The translations under genes were made by a program, and so were the position numbers. 32,086 nt of DNA from an uncultured Bacteroidales bacterium (GTDB lineage: Bacteria > Bacteroidota > Bacteroidia > Bacteroidales > Paludibacteraceae), in assembly GCA_903911085.1 (NCBI GenBank), contig CAIWCC010000043.1, forward strand, positions 1-32,086, read 5' to 3'. Every line of letters begins with the position of its first letter. Position 1 is the first letter of the stretch. The notes under the pieces are model-generated. The model made no database searches. It saw only the letters and a program-made list of their open reading frames with translations, and was not told where the DNA came from. Positions 24,803 through 32,086 of this stretch are shown piece after piece.

Positions 24803-27800
24803 TCAGATATTAATTAACAAAGGCATTTCAACCCGAATAATGGTTCCTTTTCCAGGCTCCCCTTTAATAAATAGTTCAGCGCCTAATAAATAGACACGCT
24901 CTTTCATACCAATCATACCATAAGAATCGTCTCTTCCTTTGTAATTTGTGTCAATACCCACACCATTATCAATAATTTCAAGTATCAATAAATTGGTTTT
25001 TGTGGTTAACTTCACTTTTACTTCAGAAGCTTTGGCATGTCGAGTAATATTCGTTAAAGCTTCCTGAAGAATTCGGAATAATGCGACTTCATGTTGGGGA
25101 TCAACTTTAAGTTTATTTATTGTTGTTTCAAAATTACAAATTAGTTTATGTCTTTCTTGAAATTCAGCAACATGTAATCTAGCTGTTTCAACAAATCCAA
25201 GTAGTTCAAGTTGTTCTGGTCTAAGACCATTCATAATTCTACGAGTAGTTTTAATTGTATTATTTATCAAATTCACAATGTCGTCAAATTCTAATAATAC
25301 ATCTTCGGAAATAATAATGTCACTTCTTTTTGAAATTTTATTTCGCAACATGCCCATATCGATTTTTAGAGCAACTAATATTTGTCCTAAATCATCGTGA
25401 ATCTCACGAGCCACTGCTATTTTTTCTTCTTCCCTAACATTCTGTAAATGAGCCGTAAAACTTTTCAATTCTTGCTGTGATTTGAGTAATGCAATTTCAG
25501 CAAGTTTTCGTTTTGTAATATCAATAAACGATACCAATACTTTAGAAAGCGTTTTTTCGTAACCAGGCATAACAACAAGACTTAACAATAAATGCTTTTG
25601 TAAACCATTTTTGGTAACAATTACTGTTTCACCCTCAAAGTGTGTTCTACCTTCGGCCAAAGCAATAAACTCTTCGGCAAACACTTCTGATATATTATCG
25701 TAAAAATAGTACGACAAATTATTTAGGATTTCGTCTTTTGATTCAATTCCAAATATCTCAACACTAGTTTCATTTATTGCAGTTACCTTTATTAATGAAA
25801 TTGCCTTTGACAATGCTTCCGAGTTATTACTAAAATACTCTCTAAAATTAGTAATTCCTTGTTCTTTAAGTAAATCAAATGCTTCTTTAACAGCCGAAAA
25901 ATCTTCATCCCAAATAGAAATTGGTGAAAATTCAAACATGTTATTCAAGCGGATTTCACTTTCTTGCAAGGCTGCTTCTGCATGTTTTCGGTCTGTAATA
26001 TCGTGCCCAGATAATTGAATTGCATGCTTTCCTTCGTAAATTATAGGCATCACTTTAATTTCAACGTCAACTTCTGTTCCATCTAGCCGAATATATTTTT
26101 CTTCAACCGAAGGTAATATGGCATTAATGGGAGCCAATGCTACAATTGATATTCTTTCGAGCACTAACGCCTGATTATCAGGATGAATAAAATCGACAAT
26201 TGTTTTGCCCAAAAGCTGATTCTTATCAGTTGCGCGCATCAATCTCATTGATTCATTATTTACATAAGCAATTACTCCATCTACATAAATAGTTATACCT
26301 TCGGGCGAATTATCCATTAATGAACGATATTTTTCCTCACTAGCTTTAATCTTATCTTCAGTCAATTTTCGTTCGGTAATGTCACGACCAAAACTTACCA
26401 TACCATCAATTTTTCCTAAATTATACATTGGAGAAGTATTGACTGATATCGTAAGAATAGTATTGTCTTTTTTAGGGAATCGAAGTTCATATTTACATGT
26501 TTCACCTTGTAATGTTCGATAAAAAATATCCATTAGCATTGGTAAATCTTCTTCGAAAAGAAGAGGTGCAAATGATTTTCCAATCCAATCTTCAACAATT
26601 AGTTCGGTGGTTTGGGCAGCAATTTGATTTACATAAGTAAAATTCGCATTTACATCCAACATCCAAATTAAATCATTTGAATTTTCAATCATTGTACGAT
26701 ATTTATCCTCACTTGCCTTCAGTTTTTCTTCGGCATACTTGCTTTCGGTAATATCACGTGCAGAACCCACTATACCAATTAATTCATTATTTTCGTTATA
26801 CAAAGGTGCTTTATGAACATCCAAAAATAAGAATTTACCTCGTATATTACCAAATTCATCAAATTGTAGTTGCTTCATTTCACGCATAGTAACTACGTCG
26901 GAATTCACACAAATTTCGCCAAAAGTAAACCAATCGGGATTTTCAGGTTGATTACTTCGTTCTCTATTTGCAAAAAACATATCATTTTTGCCTATAGGTT
27001 CCAAAGTATCTTTGGCTTGAAGCACAGTTTCGCACATAGCCTTATTGGTAAATGTAAAATTACCATTCAAATCTTTAGCCCAAAGCAAATCGGGCATAGT
27101 ATCGCTCATCAACCGCATGAGAGTGTAAAGATCAAAATACTTAGAATTTACAATCCGAAGTTCCTTTTCTGCGCGTTTACGCTCTGTGATGTCGTTTATT
27201 AGAATATGACGCGCCTTTCTTCCGTTAGAAATAATAGATACTGCAGTTACCTCAACAATAATTTCTTCACCACTTTTTAGCAAATGCACCCACTCGTGAT
27301 ACGTTTTGCTTTTATTATTTTTTGCTTCTTCAATATCTTGTAAAAGTGCTGGTATATATTCAGGTGGACGAATGTCTTTAATTGTCATCGACAAGAACTC
27401 TTCTCGAGAATACCCATAATGTGAGATAGCAGATTGATTGGCTTCAAGAAATGTCAAATTCTCAAAATCATAAATGAACATTGGTTGTGGGTTGTTGGCA
27501 AACATAAAGCGGTATTTCTCTTCGCTTTCGCGCAAAGTTTCTTGCGCTAGCTTTCGTTCAGTAATATCACGTACAATTATCAGAACTGCTGGCTTATTTT
27601 CAAAACGTACTGGCATTGCTTTAACATCCACATCTACTGAAGTTCCATCAAGCCTTAAAAAAACCTCTTCGGCTGCACTTAATGCACTATTATCAATTAC
27701 GGCTTGTTTCATGCGATCTAAAACAAATTCCCGATAATCGGGATGAACAAAATCCATCACCGATTTTCCCAGTAATTCATCATTGCTCGAAGCAGCCATT

Positions 27801-29206
27801 AATTGCTTACATTGCGAATTTACAAATACAATTTTAGCATCTACATAAATAGCAATAGCATCAGGTGAATTTTCGACCAACTCGCGGTATTTCTCCTCAC
27901 TTTCTTTAATCTTATTTTCTGCTTGCTTTCTATCTGAAATATCAATAATTAAACCACGTAATCCTATCGGTTCATTATCTTTTATAATAAGACTTGAATA
28001 AATCAAGGTTGGAATTGTGGAACCATCTTTCTTGATCATGGTATATTCGGTATTTTCTACCAATTCACCATTTAATCTGCGCTTAAGATTTTCTTTAGCT
28101 TTCTCTCTATGTTCTGGAATATAAATTTCGATTGTGCTCTTGCCAATCATTTTATCATCCTCCGAATATCCTAAAATTGAGTAAGCCTGCTTATTTACAT
28201 AAGTCAGATTTCCTTTTAAATCGGTCTCAAATATTATTTGTGGCAACAAATTTGCTAAATCACGATATTTCGCTTCACTTTCATGTAGTTCTATCTCAAT
28301 TTTCTTTCTTTCTGTAATATTTTTCGAAATGCAACTTAAATAAATCACTTCTCCTTTTTCGTTCTTAATAGGATCAATCAGTGTAATTAAATACTGAACC
28401 TCACCTTTCAAGTCATTCAATTTTACATCGAGTTCGTGTTTTTCACCTGTCTGAAAAACTTTACGAACAACTGATAAACGGAGTTCGGCTTCATCAGGTG
28501 GAAAAAGGAAATGTGGCGTTTTTCCAATTATTTCATTTGGTTTTTTACCAAAAGTAAGGGCAAATCTCTCGTTTACAAATCTATAAGTTCCATCGGGATT
28601 GAAGCTAAAAATGGGATCACTCGAAAATTGAATTAATGTACGATATTTCTCTTCGCTTTCGCGCAAAGCATTCTCGCTTTCTTTTCTTGCTAAATTTTCA
28701 TTTTTTAAATCCTCCAATAAATTGAGCATCCCGGCATGGTTAGCACTAATTTCTTGCGTCTTTTGTTCAACTAATTCTGCTAGACGTTCATTTTCACTCA
28801 GCTTTTCAACTAAAGCAGTTTTTATTTTCACCATCGCTCGAATTTGTGCGACAAGCTCACTTTGGTCAATCGGTTTAGCCAAAAAAGCATCACCACCAAC
28901 TTCCAACGCACGAATTCGACTTTCCCTATCACCCTTTAAAGCAGTTACAAAAACTACTGGAATATTGCAAGTATTTTTGTCAGCCTTCAATTTTTCACAC
29001 ACTTCGTACCCATCCATTTCGGGCATAACTATGTCGAGCAAAATCACATCTGGATCATGTTCTGCTGCCAACTCGAGTCCTTTAATTCCATTCAAAGCAC
29101 TTATTACCATAGCATTAGAAAACGATTCCATTATCAATGCTTTTATAGTGATAAGATTATCTGGGTTATCATCGATAGCCAATATTTTCATCTTCTTGTT
29201 TTCCAT
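24803..29206 (-). CDS. REC-(PAS)8-HisKA_3-HATPase histidine kinase
   Basis: A 1467-residue soluble sensor kinase. REC (8-120, Asp58, Lys111) is followed by a coiled coil (130-185) and eight PAS modules at about 186-303, 312-430, 438-553, 563-678, 695-825, 834-948, 958-1075 and 1085-1235, each closing with a DITERK-type boundary. HisKA_3 carries phosphoacceptor His1270 in AREIHDDLGQ, and the HATPase_c domain has DNGVGI near 1445. No membrane helix is seen, so signals would be cytoplasmic. PAS3 and PAS7 resemble each other much more than the others (NSPDAIAIYVD and NSPEGITIYVD), suggesting an internal duplication. The eighth module is longer and atypical. The kinase core is most like the two small REC kinases that follow. 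Confidence 0.9.
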   Translation of the reverse strand: MENKKMKILAIDDNPDNLITIKALIMESFSNAMVISALNGIKGLELAAEHDPDVILLDIVMPEMDGYEVCEKLKADKNTCNIPVVFVTALKGDRESRIRALEVGGDAFLAKPIDQSELVAQIRAMVKIKTALVEKLSENERLAELVEQKTQEISANHAGMLNLLEDLKNENLARKESENALRESEEKYRTLIQFSSDPIFSFNPDGTYRFVNERFALTFGKKPNEIIGKTPHFLFPPDEAELRLSVVRKVFQTGEKHELDVKLNDLKGEVQYLITLIDPIKNEKGEVIYLSCISKNITERKKIEIELHESEAKYRDLANLLPQIIFETDLKGNLTYVNKQAYSILGYSEDDKMIGKSTIEIYIPEHREKAKENLKRRLNGELVENTEYTMIKKDGSTIPTLIYSSLIIKDNEPIGLRGLIIDISDRKQAENKIKESEEKYRELVENSPDAIAIYVDAKIVFVNSQCKQLMAASSNDELLGKSVMDFVHPDYREFVLDRMKQAVIDNSALSAAEEVFLRLDGTSVDVDVKAMPVRFENKPAVLIIVRDITERKLAQETLRESEEKYRFMFANNPQPMFIYDFENLTFLEANQSAISHYGYSREEFLSMTIKDIRPPEYIPALLQDIEEAKNNKSKTYHEWVHLLKSGEEIIVEVTAVSIISNGRKARHILINDITERKRAEKELRIVNSKYFDLYTLMRLMSDTMPDLLWAKDLNGNFTFTNKAMCETVLQAKDTLEPIGKNDMFFANRERSNQPENPDWFTFGEICVNSDVVTMREMKQLQFDEFGNIRGKFLFLDVHKAPLYNENNELIGIVGSARDITESKYAEEKLKASEDKYRTMIENSNDLIWMLDVNANFTYVNQIAAQTTELIVEDWIGKSFAPLLFEEDLPMLMDIFYRTLQGETCKYELRFPKKDNTILTISVNTSPMYNLGKIDGMVSFGRDITERKLTEDKIKASEEKYRSLMDNSPEGITIYVDGVIAYVNNESMRLMRATDKNQLLGKTIVDFIHPDNQALVLERISIVALAPINAILPSVEEKYIRLDGTEVDVEIKVMPIIYEGKHAIQLSGHDITDRKHAEAALQESEIRLNNMFEFSPISIWDEDFSAVKEAFDLLKEQGITNFREYFSNNSEALSKAISLIKVTAINETSVEIFGIESKDEILNNLSYYFYDNISEVFAEEFIALAEGRTHFEGETVIVTKNGLQKHLLLSLVVMPGYEKTLSKVLVSFIDITKRKLAEIALLKSQQELKSFTAHLQNVREEEKIAVAREIHDDLGQILVALKIDMGMLRNKISKRSDIIISEDVLLEFDDIVNLINNTIKTTRRIMNGLRPEQLELLGFVETARLHVAEFQERHKLICNFETTINKLKVDPQHEVALFRILQEALTNITRHAKASEVKVKLTTKTNLLILEIIDNGVGIDTNYKGRDDSYGMIGMKERVYLLGAELFIKGEPGKGTIIRVEMPLLINI

Positions 29207-29342
29207 AATGTTGGAAGTATTAAATTGACTTATATTTTAAAACACCTTGTACCAAAACTTAAATACTTGGTTGTAATTTGCATTTTTTTTTTCTTATTTT
29301 TCAAAACTCAAGAACAGAAACCCCTATTATATGACATGAGGT

Positions 29343-31712
29343 TTATCCAAACAAAACTTTATTAACTGTTCCAAAAAATAAACTTTCATCAATTGGTTTT
29401 GCAATATACCCATCAAAACCATGAGACAGAATAGTTTCTCTTTCGGATGTCATTGCACTTGCAGTTATGGCAATGATAGGAATATGCTGCAATTTTACAT
29501 TTTTTCGAATATTATGAAACGCCTCAATTCCATCCATACCTGGCAGTGCAATGTCCATTAAAACAAGATTTGGTTTATGTTTTGCTGCCATAGCAATACC
29601 TTCAATTCCGTCAGTAGCTTCAATAATATCGAATTTATCCCCTAACACAGCTTTAATCGTTATCATATTATCAGGATTATCTTCAACTACCAAGATTTTT
29701 GGTTTACCTTTTATAATTTGTAATTCGCGTTGAGGTTGTATTTCAGTTTCCTCCAGCATCTCAACATTATTAACCATCGAACTTACAGCATCGAGTAACT
29801 CGCTACGATTTACATCGCCCTTTTGAATAAGTTGATGTATATTATTACGTTTCAATGATTTAAGATCGTCTTTGGTAATTTGTTTTGCAGTTAGAATTAA
29901 TACTGGAATATGAGCAGTACGTTCTACATTACGCAATGATTCAAGAACTTTAAACCCATCAATATCGGGCATCATTAAATCTAAAATCATTGCATCTGGT
30001 ATGATTTTTTCAATAATTTCTAAAGCCTCACCACCATTTTGCGCTACCATAATTTTATAACCACTTTCCTCCATGAAATCTTTCAATTGGATAATTGCTG
30101 GCTCACTATCTTCAACCAATAATATTGTTTTAATAGTGTTTGTTTTTAATGATTTAGATTGTACTGGTTTAGCAAATTTAGATATTACTTCTGGCTCAAC
30201 TATTTTGTTTTCAACACTGTAGCTAATTGGCAATGAAAGTGAGAAACATGATCCTACATCAATAGTACTTTCAACTTCGATATTACCACCTAGAAAATGA
30301 GCATACTTCTTTGCAATAGCAAGTCCCAATCCAGTTCCACCAAAACGTCTTGAAGTGCTACCATCTGCTTGTCGGAATTCATCAAAAATATGTGGCAAAT
30401 GCTCTTTTGAAATTCCAATTCCTGTATCGACTACTTGAATTACAATACTTTCGCCAGACCTTTTTGCACTAATTTCCACTTTACCTTTCTCGGTAAATTT
30501 TACCGCATTTGCTATCAAGTTTTGAAGAATATGACGACATTTAGTTGAATCACTCACAATAAGAAGCTCATTATCAGAACTTAAATTTATTAGCTGAATA
30601 TCATTTTGTGATGCTTGGGGTTGAATCATACTCACTATTTCTGAAATCAAACTATTAACATTAAACTTGGTAATTTCAGTTTCTTCACGGCCAGATTCGA
30701 TGCGCGAAATATCCAAAATATCATTTATTAACGACAATAAATGCTTACCATTTCTTTCAATTACTTCCAGATAACTGTATTCTTCTTCTGGAATTGACAA
30801 TTTTAACCTACGATTGAGTACGCCTGAAAGTGCAATCACTGAATTGAGAGGAGTGCGTAGTTCATGACTCATATTCGACAAGAAATTAGTTTTCAATTTA
30901 CTAGCCTCATGAAGTTGATTCTTTTGCATTTCCAATTCTCTATTTTGCTCATACATTTCAGCTGACTGTGCTTCCAATTCAGATGTTTGCGATTCAAGTT
31001 CAATGTTTTGAAGTTTTAGCTTTTCGGAGAAATTTTTAATTTTCCGATAAGCCAAAATTCCTTCAACACGAGCATTCAAAGTAGGGAGTAAATTCTCCAT
31101 TAACAAAACAGATTGTTCTGTAAATGACCTCACACTTGCTATCGAAATAATTGCTGTGATTTCTTTACCAGCCAATATTGGTATCGTAACTATTTCTCTG
31201 GGAATGAATTTACCACTTACGGTTTGGAATACAAATCGTGTATCAATTGGAATTTTCTTTATAAATTGGATTTTTCGTGATGAAATAACTGAACCAAATT
31301 CACCCTCTAAACTTTCGGCCGAAAACTCAATTTTTGTGGAATCATCCATGCCAATAGACTCATAATGAGCAAATAGTTTTTTATCGTTGCTAAGTAAATA
31401 TACAGCTGCCATTTGAGCATTAATTGATTTACAAAGTTCCGAAAGCATCATTTTAAAGAAAGTTCTTGGATCTTCTTCGCTCAACATAATATGTGATAAG
31501 TTTGAAATTTTCACATCTAAATCAGCATTTGTTTGAATATTATCAACCATCGAATTGAATGAAGCAGACAATACACCAAACTCATTTGTAGAATCATTTT
31601 TGCTGCGCACATTCATATCACCCTCTTCAAATTGCTTGGTGGCTCTGATTAATTCATTTATGGGTGTTCGAATATTTTTCAACAAATAATAACCCAAACC
31701 AAAACACAACAA
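29343..31712 (-). CDS. Hybrid histidine kinase, N-terminus cut off
   Basis: At least 789 residues, entered here from a TTG that is only where the frame opens. Visible order: end of a membrane helix (1-12), HAMP (about 12-62), GAF-like domain (75-220), coiled coil (222-275), HisKA with His283 in NMSHELRTPLNS, HATPase_c (about 385-500) with DTGIGI and FGGTGLGLAIAKK, REC1 (528-645, Asp578) and REC2 (672-788, Asp720, Lys772). REC1 has KG instead of KP after its conserved lysine. The missing part would hold the first membrane helix and a periplasmic sensor. The loss coincides with the composition break at about 31713, so it looks like a join artefact rather than a natural truncation. It is first in transcription order in the four-gene block. 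Confidence 0.88.
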   Translation of the reverse strand: MLCFGLGYYLLKNIRTPINELIRATKQFEEGDMNVRSKNDSTNEFGVLSASFNSMVDNIQTNADLDVKISNLSHIMLSEEDPRTFFKMMLSELCKSINAQMAAVYLLSNDKKLFAHYESIGMDDSTKIEFSAESLEGEFGSVISSRKIQFIKKIPIDTRFVFQTVSGKFIPREIVTIPILAGKEITAIISIASVRSFTEQSVLLMENLLPTLNARVEGILAYRKIKNFSEKLKLQNIELESQTSELEAQSAEMYEQNRELEMQKNQLHEASKLKTNFLSNMSHELRTPLNSVIALSGVLNRRLKLSIPEEEYSYLEVIERNGKHLLSLINDILDISRIESGREETEITKFNVNSLISEIVSMIQPQASQNDIQLINLSSDNELLIVSDSTKCRHILQNLIANAVKFTEKGKVEISAKRSGESIVIQVVDTGIGISKEHLPHIFDEFRQADGSTSRRFGGTGLGLAIAKKYAHFLGGNIEVESTIDVGSCFSLSLPISYSVENKIVEPEVISKFAKPVQSKSLKTNTIKTILLVEDSEPAIIQLKDFMEESGYKIMVAQNGGEALEIIEKIIPDAMILDLMMPDIDGFKVLESLRNVERTAHIPVLILTAKQITKDDLKSLKRNNIHQLIQKGDVNRSELLDAVSSMVNNVEMLEETEIQPQRELQIIKGKPKILVVEDNPDNMITIKAVLGDKFDIIEATDGIEGIAMAAKHKPNLVLMDIALPGMDGIEAFHNIRKNVKLQHIPIIAITASAMTSERETILSHGFDGYIAKPIDESLFFGTVNKVLFG

Positions 31713-31714
31713 TT

Positions 31715-32086
31715 GGCGTCAATAGACCTGGTATTACGGACATAGGGCGTTACAGTGCTCAATACTTCGACGGCTACCTCACAGACGTCAACTTCATCGA
31801 CGGCCAAGCACTGACACCCGCCTCGTTTGGCGCGATTGACTCGTCCACCGGCGTGTGGGCACCGCGCCCGTACAGTGGCACTTACGGCACGAACGGCTTC
31901 TACCTCAAGTTTGGCAACACATCGTCTGTAGCGGCGCTGGGCACGGACAGCTCGGGGAATGGCAACACTTGGACGGTGAACAACGTGTCGCTGACGGCTG
32001 GGGCAACATACGACAGCATGATCGATGTCCCGGTGAACTACAATGACAGCGGAAACGGCAGGGGGAATTACTGCACGTTAAATCCA
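31715..32086 (+). CDS. Fragment of a lectin-like phage structural protein (foreign to the rest)
   Basis: A 124-codon frame open to the window edge, both ends incomplete. The translation contains YFDGYLTDVNFIDGQALTPA, TGVWAPRPYSGTYGTNGFYL, LGTDSSGNGNTW and NYCTLNP. This set is a familiar pattern in marine phage and prophage structural proteins with a concanavalin-like (LamG/SPRY) fold, where it is thought to serve in virion attachment. The codons are rich in G and C, unlike every other gene here. It starts where the minus-strand kinase is cut off, with no stop codon, repeat or att-like sequence between. A chimeric assembly join is most likely. Confidence 0.65.

Noticed and set aside
29057-29365. 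A 102-codon plus-strand frame spanning the gap between the two large kinases.
   Set aside because: Most of it is antisense to the REC domain of the PAS kinase, and the rest is low-complexity T-rich spacer.
1-32086. CRISPR arrays, tRNA or rRNA genes.
   Set aside because: No regularly spaced repeats beyond the short tandem repeats listed, and no tRNA cloverleaf or rRNA segments were recognised by reading both strands.

Overview
The window is AT-rich DNA that looks like a member of the Bacteroidota. Several genes have the Bacteroidota-type -7 promoter box TAnnTTTG upstream, starts are not preceded by strong Shine-Dalgarno sequences, and the gene set is typical of that phylum: an overlapping pabB/pabC pair, ClpC, a TlpA-like periplasmic thioredoxin, a small stand-alone AlaX-like protein, and many REC/PAS/HisKA_3 sensor proteins. 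The host genus cannot be fixed from the sequence.

Bases 1 to about 4660 look like accessory DNA. They hold a two-copy terminal repeat resembling an IS21-family end, a strong hairpin terminator, a replication-initiator-like gene on the minus strand, a 61-codon gene with its own promoter and terminator, a repeat-rich gene-free stretch, and a large serine recombinase. Together these look like a small integrated replicon lying beside alaX. No attachment sites could be fixed.

Bases 4680 to 22283 are a housekeeping region: alaX, mtgA-lipB (stop and start overlap), an SGNH-fold exported protein, a nitroreductase, a heterodimeric ABC exporter pair, then on the minus strand a TlpA-like thioredoxin, an M50 membrane metalloprotease, a phosphoglucomutase/phosphomannomutase and an MFS transporter, followed on the plus strand by clpC and pabB-pabC. 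Convincing hairpin terminators follow pgm and clpC.

Bases 22333 to 31712 are a block of four minus-strand signalling genes: a hybrid histidine kinase (HAMP-GAF-HisKA-HATPase-REC-REC, N-terminus cut off), a 1467-residue REC-PAS(x8)-HisKA_3-HATPase kinase, and two tandem paralogous REC-HisKA_3-HATPase proteins. The last paralog has lost its phosphoacceptor histidine (Asn175) and the conserved REC lysine (Arg114), so it appears to be a pseudokinase. No DNA-binding output regulator lies in the block.

From about 31713 to the end, base composition changes abruptly to GC-rich and the frame encodes a lectin-like (LamG/SPRY-type) fragment of the kind seen in marine phage structural proteins. It cuts into the kinase gene without any mobile-element signature, so an assembly chimera is the most likely explanation.
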